Shown here: in pieces, positions 1-8,536 of the stretch | Numbering within the stretch: the first letter of the stretch is position 1 | How the letters are laid out: the number at the start of each line of letters is the position of its first letter | Origin: Tumebacillus flagellatus | GTDB taxonomy: Bacteria > Bacillota > Bacilli > Tumebacillales > Tumebacillaceae | DNA length: 64,000 nucleotides | Direction of reading: 5' to 3' | Assembly (NCBI RefSeq): GCF_000714935.1 | Contig: NZ_JMIR01000002.1 | Location: forward strand, 2,187-66,186 | Position numbers and translations under genes: made by a program | Notes under the pieces: model-generated | The model's input: the letters and a program-made list of their open reading frames with translations, nothing else | Told to the model about the DNA's origin: nothing | Databases searched by the model: none

Positions 1-256
1 AGACGTTCGACAGCGTTGTGCCGATCGAGAGCACCGCCGAGTAGATGCTGGAGATCCAGCCGAATTTCCCGCTGCCTCCGGCCAGCATGTTCACACCCGT
101 TGCGGCGGTGCCCGTGGTGTTGTCGAGATCAATCGCAACGTACTGCCGCCCGCTTGAGTCGATTTTTTGCGGTCGGAATTGCGGTGTGCCGCCGTAGTCA
201 GAGCCAAGCGTAACAACTTGCCCGCCTCCGCATACAATTACGTCCCCATCTGCCAT
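1..256 (-). CDS. Hypothetical phage protein after the tail fibre, truncated by window edge
   Basis: A frame opens with ATG at 254-256 and stays open to position 1, giving the first 85 residues. The start has a good ribosome binding site (AAAGGAG about nine bases upstream) and lies 15 bases after the tail-fibre stop. The protein begins MADGDVIVCGGG and is rich in Gly, Ser and Thr, with a stretch reading IDLDNTTGTAATGVN. I do not recognise a family. Position and composition fit a receptor-binding or fibre-associated protein. The 3' end is outside the window. Confidence 0.6.
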   Translation of the reverse strand, partial: MADGDVIVCGGGQVVTLGSDYGGTPQFRPQKIDSSGRQYVAIDLDNTTGTAATGVNMLAGGSGKFGWISSIYSAVLSIGTTLSNV

Positions 257-270
257 ACTTCCACGCTCCT

Positions 271-1188
271 TTACACAAAGGTTTTGGTCAATCCGGAGAA
301 CAACCCATTCGATCCGTAATTGATCGTCACGGTTTTCTTGTGCGCACCAACTGTGGTAGTGACCTTGCTCACCAACCCGTTTGAGCCATAGGCGAGGGAA
401 TTGGCCGCAACCGTGGCGTTGTTGCTTGTCGGGTCCGTAACCGTCACACCGGAAATCAACCCGTTCGTCCCGTTTGTAACGCTCACGCTACGCGTGTCGG
501 AACTCATTTCGTACGCAGGATCAATCCGGACAGATTGGTTCCAAACGCCAGCGGGCAACGCTCCGTATGCCGACGGCGGCGGGAACTGATCCGGAATAAG
601 AAGGCCGTCCTCGTCGAGTGCAGCGACGCCGCCGGGCTCCCCGCGCATCGCTTCCGGGATCGCGCACACCTGCGCTGCCGTCACGCCATGCGGATTACTT
701 TTGTCGCCTACGTGCGCCTGCAAGTCCTGCGCGGACGCGAAAAGCAGGGACTTGTCCAGAACGGCGGTGACGTTGGTCGCGTTCCCAACGATGGTAACGA
801 TGTCAATTTGTTTCTCGACTACCTCAGGACCACCCGTCGCCGGGATGTATTCGGCGGTCGTCCCACCGTTCGCATAACAAAAAAGGATTTCGCCGGCATC
901 CGGATCGAGCGCATACACGCCGACCTCACGCCAGTAAAACCCTGCTTGGACGTCTTGGTTTGAGAGCACGGCACCGACTACGGCCGTTCCGTCCAACTGC
1001 AATTTGCATTTGTTGATTGCAAGGGACTTCTTTTCGCTGATCAGTGCGTTGAGATCGAGAGGGGAACGTCCACCAAGTTGACCGTCACCCACGCTGATCC
1101 TCGTGTATTTGATTTGTGTCCCTGCCTGCGCCTTCAACTGCAACGCCCTGCCCCGGTTGGTGAGGTTGATTCCACCGAAGGAACTCAT
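271..1188 (-). CDS. Phage tail fibre protein (P2 gpH-like, tail-collar N-terminus)
   Basis: Likely the distal fibre that recognises the host surface, attached to the baseplate. The first ~150 residues match the phage tail-collar fibre N-terminal domain (DUF3751 type): a start like LTNRGRALQLKAQAG, then ISVGDG and FYWREVGVYA. Around residue 165 the motif NPHGVTAAQV is a typical fibre repeat. The C-terminal third is built of irregular repeats (VTNGTNGLISGVTVT, YGSNGLVSKVTTTV, YGSNGLFSGLTKT), probably a beta-structured shaft. At 305 residues it is short for a full fibre. It follows gpI by six bases, the standard P2 order I then H. Specificity cannot be read from the sequence. Confidence 0.85.
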   Translation of the reverse strand: MSSFGGINLTNRGRALQLKAQAGTQIKYTRISVGDGQLGGRSPLDLNALISEKKSLAINKCKLQLDGTAVVGAVLSNQDVQAGFYWREVGVYALDPDAGEILFCYANGGTTAEYIPATGGPEVVEKQIDIVTIVGNATNVTAVLDKSLLFASAQDLQAHVGDKSNPHGVTAAQVCAIPEAMRGEPGGVAALDEDGLLIPDQFPPPSAYGALPAGVWNQSVRIDPAYEMSSDTRSVSVTNGTNGLISGVTVTDPTSNNATVAANSLAYGSNGLVSKVTTTVGAHKKTVTINYGSNGLFSGLTKTFV

Positions 1189-1194
1189 GCTTGC

Positions 1195-1755
1195 TTACAC
1201 CTGCCTTATGGTCAATTTCTCGCCGATGTGTACCGCGAATCCGATGTACAGCGGCATCCTCTTGCTGTCACCCACGATGACTTTATCAAGTCGGGAGCGC
1301 GTGTTTTTGACCGAATTTACCGCGCGCGCAAACTCCAACGCCTTTTCCTCTGTGACGGCGGGGTTGTTGGTGATGACGCGGAACGTGTACGGCTCACCGT
1401 CGTACTCGAACCACTCCTCTACCCTGCCCTCTCCAAACAAAGTGGCTATCAACTCTTCCACCGCCGCTGGTGTCCCTTTGCGCCGGTGCCAACTGATTGA
1501 ATTTTTGACGAGCGCGCGTTTTTGCTCGATGCTCAGGGATGGATCGTAGAAGTCGACGTGGAACTGCCATGCGAGTTCGTCGACCACGTCTTCCGCCTGC
1601 GCGTCGAGGGTTTTCATGAGGGAGACAAGCGGAATTAGGCTGTTGACGGCTTGCAGCTCACCGTTGATCGCTTCGGCCGCCGCCGCTACGGTCGGGTCAT
1701 CGCGGATGTTCGGCGGAACCAAGTCGAGAAGGTGGACGGTTTTTAGATCAAGCAT
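1195..1755 (-). CDS. Phage tail protein I (baseplate, P2 gpI family)
   Basis: Baseplate wedge component linking gpJ to the fibres. The frame contains the family core around residues 40-110, including DELAWQFHVDFYD and KRALVKNSISWHRRKGTP. An upstream in-frame ATG at 1779 lacks a ribosome binding site. I chose the ATG at 1755, with GGGGG about seven bases before it, which also gives a short overlap with the end of gpJ, as is usual for these genes. The length of about 186 residues is normal. Confidence 0.85.
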   Translation of the reverse strand: MLDLKTVHLLDLVPPNIRDDPTVAAAAEAINGELQAVNSLIPLVSLMKTLDAQAEDVVDELAWQFHVDFYDPSLSIEQKRALVKNSISWHRRKGTPAAVEELIATLFGEGRVEEWFEYDGEPYTFRVITNNPAVTEEKALEFARAVNSVKNTRSRLDKVIVGDSKRMPLYIGFAVHIGEKLTIRQV

Positions 1756-2848
1756 CCTCAAGGCCCCCGAACGCAACATGTACCGACGAGGCGACGGCGA
1801 TCTGCGTCTGTGCCTGTTGCGCGAACACCGGAGACCTGATTTCCGCCCGCTTCGCCCCCGCGTTCAGCACGCGTCGGTACAGCTCGGATTGGTTGATGTC
1901 CCGCCCGAGCTTTGAACGTTGCCAAACTTGGAAGTCGTCGACGGCTTTTTGCACCGCTGCTTGGATCGCGGTTGCGTCGGTTGCGTCCTCCTCGTTAATC
2001 CAGTACGTGAGGTCGATACTGTAGGCGGATTTTTCCGGAGCCAGCACCCGGACGTTGTCGGTCAGCGGCCGTACAGACCGGTCATTCAGCGCGGTCGCCA
2101 CGGCGCTCAAGACGTCGTCTCCGGGCACGCCGTCCTCAAGCAGCGGTCGAACCTCAACAACACCAGCGGCTGGAGAGTAGACCAGCACGTCAACAATTCG
2201 CTCGTCCACCGCCTTCACGATGTACTCGTATGCGCCGGACGGTCCCGCGACGGAGAACCGCTCAGGCGCGGTTCGAATCCGCGATCTGTAGCGATCGTCA
2301 CTTTCTCGATCAGTACCACCGGCACTGACCGTGATGTTTTCAACGCGGGAGAGCCAAACAATCGGGTCAACGATTTGATTGATTTGACCGGGCACAAAGC
2401 CGTTCCCGATCGTGCCCGCCTGCATGCACTCGCAAACGACGTCCGCGTACAAATCCCCCGTCTGAACTTCGGTCGTCGCTGCAACCGCAAAATAGAGACC
2501 GCCGCCCGGACTGACCCTCTTCCCCTTCTCGATCAACACAACCTCGGCGCGGGGAGCGGAGAGCCACCAGCGCACCGTTACGGTAGCAGGAGCCGCCTCC
2601 AAGCGGGGCGTCCAGACGGTTTCCCCGATGCCATCCAGCACGTCGCCGGTTGCATACCTCAGCAGGTTCTCTTTCGCCGTCGCGTTGATCAATGCGCGCT
2701 GCTGGACGATGATCTGCGAGATAGTCAACAAAAAAAGCCGCTCCGGATCTGCCGGAAACAGCTTTTTCCCTGTGATGGACTCATACATGGTGATGATGCT
2801 TGTCGTCGTTTTGTCGGGGTCTGCCTCGACGAACTGAATTCCACTCAC
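1748..2848 (-). CDS. Baseplate J protein (gp47/gpJ family)
   Basis: Structural component of the contractile-tail baseplate wedge. The 366-residue protein shows the family layout: an N-terminal part with KKLFPADPERLFLLTISQ, a central GTIGNGFVPGQIN segment, then GGTDRESDDRYRSRI followed by GPSGAYEYIVKAVD, the hallmark of Baseplate_J proteins. It overlaps gpW by four bases (ATGA) and gpI by eight, so the three are translationally coupled. No damage is seen. Confidence 0.93.
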   Translation of the reverse strand: MSGIQFVEADPDKTTTSIITMYESITGKKLFPADPERLFLLTISQIIVQQRALINATAKENLLRYATGDVLDGIGETVWTPRLEAAPATVTVRWWLSAPRAEVVLIEKGKRVSPGGGLYFAVAATTEVQTGDLYADVVCECMQAGTIGNGFVPGQINQIVDPIVWLSRVENITVSAGGTDRESDDRYRSRIRTAPERFSVAGPSGAYEYIVKAVDERIVDVLVYSPAAGVVEVRPLLEDGVPGDDVLSAVATALNDRSVRPLTDNVRVLAPEKSAYSIDLTYWINEEDATDATAIQAAVQKAVDDFQVWQRSKLGRDINQSELYRRVLNAGAKRAEIRSPVFAQQAQTQIAVASSVHVAFGGLEDA

Positions 2849-3165
2849 ACTATCACCCCATCTCTGAGCCTGAATTTAACAACAGGAACCAACTGACCGG
2901 CGGCGTCGTCGCCTGCGAATGTCACAGATTCAACGATGACACGCGGTTCCTGCTTCTGTACCACCGCCACCACCTGCGTAGTAAGGCGCGCCTTCGCGAG
3001 CGGAAGAGGATCGTCAAGGTTCTCCATGTTCAGCCCGAAGCCGCGATCGAGCGGAACGGACCCTTGCGCGGTGGTGAGCGCGGTATAGACGTTCTGCTTG
3101 ATTTCCTCGATGCCCACCGCCCCGAACTTCACCGGCAACGGTTGGCCGCCGATCACCTCATACAC
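2845..3165 (-). CDS. Baseplate protein gpW/gp25-like
   Basis: Small baseplate wedge protein of the P2 gpW / T4 gp25 family, needed to build the baseplate hub periphery. At 106 residues the length is normal. Diagnostic features are IKQNVYTALTTAQGSVPLDRGFG in the first half, the R-GFG segment typical of the fold, and a C-terminal beta region ending VKFRLRDGV. It lies 11 bases after gpU and overlaps gpJ by four bases. Confidence 0.88.
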   Translation of the reverse strand: MYEVIGGQPLPVKFGAVGIEEIKQNVYTALTTAQGSVPLDRGFGLNMENLDDPLPLAKARLTTQVVAVVQKQEPRVIVESVTFAGDDAAGQLVPVVKFRLRDGVIV

Positions 3166-3176
3166 AAAACCACCTC

Positions 3177-3566
3177 CTATGCGTACTCCTGCAGCGTTAT
3201 ATTCGCGTTGGCTTTCAATAGGTTCCCTTTGTTGTCAATGGTGTTCCAATCCTGATCCAAGTCAGTTACCACCCACAAGTTTACACCGAGCGCCTTTCCG
3301 CCGATGACCAACGGCACCGCCACGCCGGACCGCTGCATTTCCAAAAGGCGATTCAGCTCGGCGCGCGGGTTCATCCCGTACATCACGTCGAACCTGATCT
3401 TGAACGTCACTTTGTCGAGATCCGGACCGATAAACTGTGAAACAGGCTTTTTGCCAAGCACGGCGTGCGCCGCCCATCGTCCGGAGGATGAACGTTTGAA
3501 GTCCTCAAAGGTCCGGATCGTGTCCGCCGAGGCGACGAAAACGACGTCACCTAATGCCCCGATCAT
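3177..3566 (-). CDS. Phage tail protein gpU family
   Basis: P2 gpU-like tail-completion protein, probably acting in tail termination or hub assembly. Read from the ATG at 3566 the 129-residue protein begins MIGALGDVVFVASAD and contains RTFEDFKRSSSGRWAAH, FKIRFDVMYGMNP and PLVIGGKALG, all typical of the family, ending NITLQEYA. The open frame extends to 3701, but that part is the antisense or overlap of the previous gene. The 3566 start makes a four-base ATGA overlap with gpV. In P2 itself gpU sits after the tape measure, so the order differs here. Confidence 0.85.
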   Translation of the reverse strand: MIGALGDVVFVASADTIRTFEDFKRSSSGRWAAHAVLGKKPVSQFIGPDLDKVTFKIRFDVMYGMNPRAELNRLLEMQRSGVAVPLVIGGKALGVNLWVVTDLDQDWNTIDNKGNLLKANANITLQEYA

Positions 3567-4003
3567 GCGTATCCAGCTCCGTAAATTTGCCCGGTGACGC
3601 GGAGGTCCCCTTGGACTACCACGGAGCCGCTTTCGGATCGCAGGACGATGTCCCCTTTGGCGAAAACGGTCATCATTCCTGACGCCACCTCGTACACGCA
3701 AAAACTGCCGTCATCGAACCATACGCCCTGCACATCCATCGAATCGGTGGGCGGCAGGTCGACGGCCGTATAAAATGCACCGAGGCAGAATCCCGTCTCG
3801 ATACCGTTGCCGAGGAACGCGCAAAGCACGCTCTCGTCGACGTCCGGCAACCTGAAATATTTCGCGCGGAGCGTCTTCGGGACCAGCACCGGCAACTCAC
3901 GGGAGACAAGATTGTCTTTGTCGTTGAATGCCACCACCACCGCGCACCGCTCGGGAATGACGGCCGACACGATACCTGCGCGCAACAGATTTGTGATTAC
4001 CAT
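3563..4003 (-). CDS. Baseplate assembly protein V (tail spike)
   Basis: P2 gpV-like spike at the tip of the tail tube, used to pierce the host surface. The 146-residue protein begins MVITNLLRAGIVSAVIPE, has the OB-fold-like N-terminal half (RVRVAF-type strand, here CAVVVAFNDKD), then SVLCAFLGNGIETGFCLGAFY, and a beta-helix-like C-terminus (GDIVLRSESGSVVVQGDLRVTG). It is shorter than P2 gpV (about 210), consistent with smaller Gram-positive versions. It overlaps the upstream gpD-like gene by seven bases. Confidence 0.85.
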   Translation of the reverse strand: MVITNLLRAGIVSAVIPERCAVVVAFNDKDNLVSRELPVLVPKTLRAKYFRLPDVDESVLCAFLGNGIETGFCLGAFYTAVDLPPTDSMDVQGVWFDDGSFCVYEVASGMMTVFAKGDIVLRSESGSVVVQGDLRVTGQIYGAGYA

Positions 4004-5013
4004 GTGTACAACACCTTTCTTATGGAGAGATCGACCGTGTAACCGCCGCTTCCGATCTTGTGCGTGGCGCTGTCTATGATGTACCTCCCGTCAAAGTCTC
4101 CCCAACCCACCACATCAACTGTGAAGCTCTGCAACAGGTTGATGTCCCCCATGAGCGTAAACTTTCCCTGTGTGCCGGATTTGTTTTTCTCGCGCAAGGC
4201 CGTTTTCGCGCGCCGCTGCGCCTCCTCATCGGAGCCCACGCGGTCGTTGATTTTCAACACTGGACCGTTTTCCGGTGCCCAAGAAGGTTTGAAATACCCG
4301 TGATACGTGACTTTTTTCTGAGGATCAAGGTACGTGACTTCACATGCGCTGTATCCGCAGTCTACCGTTGAGCTGTCGAACGAGTATGAAAGGACGTTAT
4401 TTTTCCCCTTTTCGATAGTCGCAATTGGGAACTCCATTTCGTACCTTTCCTCGTCGATCAAACACAATTGAGTCATCGTTACGACGGTCGTAATCCCCTC
4501 CTTTGTCGCGAGTGACTGGAGAAAAGCAAGGTCCGATTGTTCCGTCTGGTCCTGTCGGTCGTAGAGAGGATCGTCAACGATGTCAAGCCATAGGCTCAGA
4601 CCTGCGCGGTCAGCAATGTCCTTGGCGATGGCAGACAACCGAATGTTCTCCCATCCCTGTGAACGAGATTCCCAGCGCGCCCCGCCGATTGGGATGGAAA
4701 CCGCCTTGAGTTGCACGACGTCAGGCGGTCCGCTGAATCCCACGGTGTCAACTTCGAACGTGCCGCACGGAAGCGTTTCGGTAGATTCGTCATCTCCCCA
4801 ATTGATAACTTTGACCGCCGCCTCGATTTTGTCGCCCTTACGCGGGAGCCAGTTCCCGTGCCATACGCCGGAAGCATCCTGCAAACTGATTTGCAGGTCG
4901 TCGGCTTTGTCTGCGTTGTCTTGGTACGAAAAATCGAGAAGGTATCCTGCGAGTTCCTGAGAGATATTGACGCCCTCATAGGTTAGATCGAGTTCGACGT
5001 GCCGCGCCTCCAT
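3997..5013 (-). CDS. Late control D / tail hub protein (gpD, XkdQ-like)
   Basis: Baseplate hub protein of the gp27-like / late-control-D family. The frame runs further upstream, but the ATG at 5013 has an AGAGGGTGAG ribosome binding site. It starts MEARHVELDLTYEGVNIS four bases after the LysM gene. The 338 residues include an N-terminal beta domain (DFSYQDNADKADDLQISLQD, typical of XkdQ/YqbQ proteins), a middle part with LSAIAKDIADRAGLSL, and a C-terminal DINLLQSFTVDVVGWGDFDGRYIIDSATH region. In Gram-positive contractile phages this hub links tube, tape measure and spike. Confidence 0.88.
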   Translation of the reverse strand: MEARHVELDLTYEGVNISQELAGYLLDFSYQDNADKADDLQISLQDASGVWHGNWLPRKGDKIEAAVKVINWGDDESTETLPCGTFEVDTVGFSGPPDVVQLKAVSIPIGGARWESRSQGWENIRLSAIAKDIADRAGLSLWLDIVDDPLYDRQDQTEQSDLAFLQSLATKEGITTVVTMTQLCLIDEERYEMEFPIATIEKGKNNVLSYSFDSSTVDCGYSACEVTYLDPQKKVTYHGYFKPSWAPENGPVLKINDRVGSDEEAQRRAKTALREKNKSGTQGKFTLMGDINLLQSFTVDVVGWGDFDGRYIIDSATHKIGSGGYTVDLSIRKVLYTW

Positions 5014-5017
5014 CGCC

Positions 5018-5224
5018 TCACCCTCTCTTCCACGGCGGCAAGTTGGTTGTCGTCTGCTGGCCCACGTCAGGGGCGGTGATCGCGACTCCCGCGCCAAAAA
5101 TAACGGTGCTCATGATCGAGGGGTTCGCCTCCATGAGCACCGTCATGTGTTTTTCGGTCCCGTACAGCTTGTACGAGATCGAGTCCCAAGTGTCGCCTTG
5201 GATGCTAGTGTACGCCTTAGCCAA
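5018..5224 (-). CDS. Tail protein X, LysM-like
   Basis: A 68-residue protein with a single LysM-like fold: YTSIQGDTWDSISYKLYGTEKH then LMEANPSI, matching P2 gpX and XkdP-type tail proteins. It probably binds the tube or hub rather than peptidoglycan. It overlaps the tape measure stop by eight bases and leads into the hub gene. The length is normal for gpX. Confidence 0.88.
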   Translation of the reverse strand: MAKAYTSIQGDTWDSISYKLYGTEKHMTVLMEANPSIMSTVIFGAGVAITAPDVGQQTTTNLPPWKRG

Positions 5225-7550
5225 AACTCAACCTCGCCTCCTGTAGCCGGATTTGTTTCAATTTCGAGATCAGGTCGTCGTTGTTGTTGCTGAGTGCACG
5301 TTGAACCTGCGCTTGGGTGTCGGGCCCGCCGCCCTGTACGACAATCGTCGGGGAGCTCTGGACCGTGATGCCGCCAAAGCCCCCGCCTTGCCCGCTGCTG
5401 GTATCCATCCCCAACATGTTGCCGGCAGTCTGCCAGAGGTCGCGGGAACGCTGCGAATTGTTAATAGGTACGATAACCTCGGTGTCGCCACCCTCACCAA
5501 CCCAAGCTATTTCGGGACTCGTGACAACTCCGCCTTCGGCATACCCGCCGATCTTCGGGATCTCCGGAATGCTGAACCCGAAGTGCTTGCCACCCACAAC
5601 CGGGACCCAATCCGGCACGTCGATTTGAATTTTGTTTAGACCTCTGATTGCAAGGTTTATCAGATCGATGCCAAGATTGATCGGGAACGACAGAACGGAA
5701 CCTAAGGTGTCAAAAACCCCGCCAAAAATTTCTTTTACCCCCGTCCAAGCCTTCTCCCAATCGCCTGTGAAAATGCCGGTGATGAAGTCGATGACGCCAC
5801 CGAAAATTTCAAGAACGCCCTTGATGACGCCGCCGATCGCGTCGAATGCCGTCACGACAATTTCCTTGATGACCGGAAAAATGGTTTGGAAAGCGGTCAT
5901 TAGAGCCGCTAAAATGGGCTGAATGATCGGCCAAATCGCGGCCATTGCCTCTCCGATTTTCCCAAACACTGACGCCACAACGGGAGCGATTGCGTTGAAC
6001 GCAGCCTGCACATGCGGTGAAAGTTCGTCACGCACGAAAGAAACGATAGAGCCGAGCACCGGGAGGATGTAGGCGGACAGAAAACTTCCCACTCCTTCAA
6101 TCGCGGGCTTCAAATTCTCGAATCCAGCCATCAATCCGCCAAAGACAATCCCCGCGAAATCCCCAAGCGATTGGAAATTTTGCCCGAGAAATGCGAAATA
6201 GGATTGAACAATATCACTTTGGAAGATATCCCCGATCCAATGCCCAACAGTCTGGAACATGCCGATAACAGGTTCCAACGCATCCAAGAAGCCGCTTCCG
6301 AACTGCTGAATGTACGGGATCGCCGCACCCAATTTTTCCGATATCCAATCGAAGCTAGGGAGCAACTTTTGAACGATCGGGATTATGACTCCGGTTTCGA
6401 TCTGCCGCCCAATTCCTGTGAAGGCATCCCCGATGGTTCCGAAACGCACTTCTCGAATGCTCCCCATCGTGTCTTTCGTCATGTCGAATTGAGAGCGGGC
6501 CTCGCCCATTGCAGAAACAACGGTTGCCTCCAAATCCTCGAACTGCGTGCCCATGAGTTGAACGCCGATTTGATTCCGTTGGACGGGGTCTTCGATCGAG
6601 GAGATAGCCTGCACAACTTGGTTAAACGCCGCTTTTGCCGTCGGCCCGCCTTGCGCGAGCGTGTGCGACATTTCGTTGACGTCCATCCCGAGCGCTTGGA
6701 AGGCTTGCGCTGTGCCTGTCGATCCGTCTTTCGCCCGTATGTTGAATTCTTTGACTGCGTCGCCTACTTTGTCCAAATTAAAAGCGCCCGCTTCGAGGCC
6801 AGCCGAGAAGGTATCAAACATCTCGTTCGCCGTGAAGCCGAGCGCCTTAAAATATGGACTGTATTCGTTCGCCGAGTCAAGGAGTTCTCCGGATTTATCC
6901 AACCCGTTTTGTGCACCTTGCGCAACGAGGTTGAACGCCTCTTCGCTCGTCATGCCGAAGTTTTTCATCATCGTGTCGGTCGTTTTGACCGATTCGGTGA
7001 CATCAAACTCAAAAACATCTTTGAGAGCAAGAGCGTTATTTGTGGCGTTTTCGAGGTCAGACCCCGTCAATTTTGTGATATTGCGGGTTTTAATCAGAGC
7101 ATCCGACAGAGTTTCCCAACTGTCACCGACGTTGGTGTTGTAAAGGTCAGTCGTGATCTCCTGCAAGGACTTCATTTCCTCACTGGAGGCACCAGTCGCC
7201 GCTACTATGTGATTCAACGTTTTCTGAAAGTCATTGGCTGCTCCAACGGCCTCGTGCAAACCGACGGTGATGCCAATTACCGCCCCTGCCCCCGCGAGCA
7301 CTGGACCCAATTCCTTCAATGCTCCTCCGAGGGTTTTTGTCATATTAGACGCAGAACCAAGCTGGGAAAGCAGGTCTTTTAATTGATCCCGGAGCGGTTT
7401 CAATGAGTTGGGGTTCCCTTTGGTGTTCTGCAGGTGTTTTAACTGCTGCTGGATTTGCTGAAAAGACCCCATAGCCTGCGTGAGCGAGGAGGAGAACGTC
7501 GATTCGAGCTGTGCACCGAGTTTAAACGCTATTTCATACACTTTCGCCAA
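5217..7550 (-). CDS. Phage tail tape measure protein
   Basis: Sets tail length and passes through the tail tube at infection. The 777 residues start with a coiled-coil region (QQIQQQLKHLQNTKG, LKPLRDQLKDLL). The TP901-type core follows around residues 120-330 (NDFQKTLNHIVAATGAS, KTTDTMMKNFGMTSEEAFNL). Several hydrophobic segments lie between about 420 and 600, and the C-terminus has the common GGYAEGGVVTSPEIAWVGE and EVIVPINNS motifs. The start codon is TTG at 7548-7550, five bases after GGAGGTGA, immediately behind the stop of the frameshifted chaperone. It is by far the longest tail gene and implies a tail of roughly 100 nm (inference from length). Confidence 0.95.
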   Translation of the reverse strand: MAKVYEIAFKLGAQLESTFSSSLTQAMGSFQQIQQQLKHLQNTKGNPNSLKPLRDQLKDLLSQLGSASNMTKTLGGALKELGPVLAGAGAVIGITVGLHEAVGAANDFQKTLNHIVAATGASSEEMKSLQEITTDLYNTNVGDSWETLSDALIKTRNITKLTGSDLENATNNALALKDVFEFDVTESVKTTDTMMKNFGMTSEEAFNLVAQGAQNGLDKSGELLDSANEYSPYFKALGFTANEMFDTFSAGLEAGAFNLDKVGDAVKEFNIRAKDGSTGTAQAFQALGMDVNEMSHTLAQGGPTAKAAFNQVVQAISSIEDPVQRNQIGVQLMGTQFEDLEATVVSAMGEARSQFDMTKDTMGSIREVRFGTIGDAFTGIGRQIETGVIIPIVQKLLPSFDWISEKLGAAIPYIQQFGSGFLDALEPVIGMFQTVGHWIGDIFQSDIVQSYFAFLGQNFQSLGDFAGIVFGGLMAGFENLKPAIEGVGSFLSAYILPVLGSIVSFVRDELSPHVQAAFNAIAPVVASVFGKIGEAMAAIWPIIQPILAALMTAFQTIFPVIKEIVVTAFDAIGGVIKGVLEIFGGVIDFITGIFTGDWEKAWTGVKEIFGGVFDTLGSVLSFPINLGIDLINLAIRGLNKIQIDVPDWVPVVGGKHFGFSIPEIPKIGGYAEGGVVTSPEIAWVGEGGDTEVIVPINNSQRSRDLWQTAGNMLGMDTSSGQGGGFGGITVQSSPTIVVQGGGPDTQAQVQRALSNNNDDLISKLKQIRLQEARLSFG

Positions 7551-7554
7551 ACGC

Positions 7555-7994
7555 TCACCTCCGCTCCATCGCGTTGATGTCGCTGATCCATCGCATCAAC
7601 TCCAGCAACGTCATGCTCAACCAGTACGGAACTGGAGTTTTTACCCCGATCGCCAAGGAAGCAGCCGCTTGTCTAAGCAACTGCCCCCCGTTGCGGTCGA
7701 GCCCTACGCGAGCAAAAAATTCTGCACCTGCATCGTGATTTTGGAGAAGTCTTTTGCCGAGAGTTGATAGATGAGTTCAACCGGCACCTTCGCCACTTTT
7801 GCTGCGGTGATCGCCTGAAACCGCTTGGACGTTTCCAGAACAGTCGGTTGACCACCGGTGCCAAGATACTGCGCCTCTGCAGCAAGGATGTCGCTGCCTG
7901 TCAACTCGCCGAATGCGAGAGTGAGTTCGGTGTACTCTTTACCATCAAAATTCACCGACTTGGAGAGTTTGAAAATGTTTTTGTTTTCTGTCAT
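7555..7994 (-). CDS. Tail assembly chaperone GpE+E', made by -1 frameshift
   Basis: Long form of the tail chaperone that coats the tape measure during tail assembly. Ribosomes starting at 7994 should slip back one base on the TTTTTTG heptamer (minus strand, 7719-7713). They would then read a 52-codon extension beginning ARVGLDRNGG and ending DINAMERR, with stop TGA at 7555-7557. The total is 146 residues. The extension contains PYWLSMTLLELMRWI, the usual aromatic/hydrophobic pattern of E' domains. P2, lambda (G-GT) and many Gram-positive phages make an analogous -1 product directly before the tape measure. The coordinates span both frames; the slip itself is inferred, not observed. Confidence 0.8.
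7704..7994 (-). CDS. Tail assembly chaperone GpE, short form
   Basis: Zero-frame product, 96 residues, of the phage tail assembly chaperone family (P2 gpE). It begins MTENKNIFKLSKSV and contains FDGKEYTELTLAFGELTGSD, the family signature. The chosen ATG at 7994 has GGAAGGGG about ten bases upstream; an earlier in-frame start at 8018 would overlap the tube stop and lacks support. It ends with TAG at 7704-7706, nine bases past the slippery site, so normal termination gives this short form in excess over the fusion. Confidence 0.88.
   Translation of the reverse strand: MTENKNIFKLSKSVNFDGKEYTELTLAFGELTGSDILAAEAQYLGTGGQPTVLETSKRFQAITAAKVAKVPVELIYQLSAKDFSKITMQVQNFLLA
7713..7719 (-). promoter_or_regulatory. 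Slippery heptamer for programmed -1 frameshift
   Basis: On the minus strand the bases read T-TTT-TTG in the gpE frame, a perfect X-XXY-YYZ heptamer, two codons before the gpE stop. A -1 shift joins the gpE frame to an open frame that runs exactly to the tape-measure start region. This matches the conserved placement of the frameshift in tail chaperone genes. No clear downstream pseudoknot was worked out. Confidence 0.8.
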
Positions 7995-8017
7995 GTTTGT
8001 TTGGCCCCTTCCCTGCA

Positions 8018-8536
8018 TTACATTCCGAGTTGTTCGCGAACGGCCGCCAGCGCGTCCACGCCGTCGAACTCCGCGATGAAATTGAATTTGTCGATTTCGA
8101 CCAGCTTTTTGCCGTCGACCATGATTTTGAGGTAGGTGACTTCCAATTCGTTGGACGACCCCATAGCCGCCGCCGCTTCCAACTTTCCGGGATCAGTCTT
8201 CTTCGGCATGGCGCGAACACTCACTTTCACGCCGACAGACGTGAATTGACCGGTTGCGGAGTTATAATTTTGCACGGCTCCACGAAAGTCCAAGGCATGA
8301 GTTTTTTGTTGTGAAAGTCGAAGGTTAGAGGCGTTCATGGTCCGCCAGTTCAACGTTACGGACATAGCCCCGAAGTGCCCGAGCGTAGGGGTATCCACTT
8401 CACCGGCAATCCCCGCGCCCTTCACGGTTTCAGTCAGCGCCTCGATGGCAGGAAGTTGCACGTCAGCCGTACCGAGCCATTCGGTCCCGTCGCGGTACAC
8501 CGAATAGTTGATCAGTTTTTCGTCGATTTGCTTCAC
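8018..8536 (-). CDS. Major tail tube protein (P2 gpFII family)
   Basis: Forms the inner tube of the contractile tail. The 172-residue protein begins MKQIDEKLINYSVYRDG and contains GTADVQLPAIEALTETVKGAGIAGE and a central beta region ending SVRAMPKKTDPG, all typical of the gpFII tube family. The C-terminus (KIMVDGKKLVEIDKFNFIAE) also fits. It overlaps the sheath stop by four bases and precedes the chaperone, the standard order FI, FII, E. Confidence 0.93.
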   Translation of the reverse strand: MKQIDEKLINYSVYRDGTEWLGTADVQLPAIEALTETVKGAGIAGEVDTPTLGHFGAMSVTLNWRTMNASNLRLSQQKTHALDFRGAVQNYNSATGQFTSVGVKVSVRAMPKKTDPGKLEAAAAMGSSNELEVTYLKIMVDGKKLVEIDKFNFIAEFDGVDALAAVREQLGM

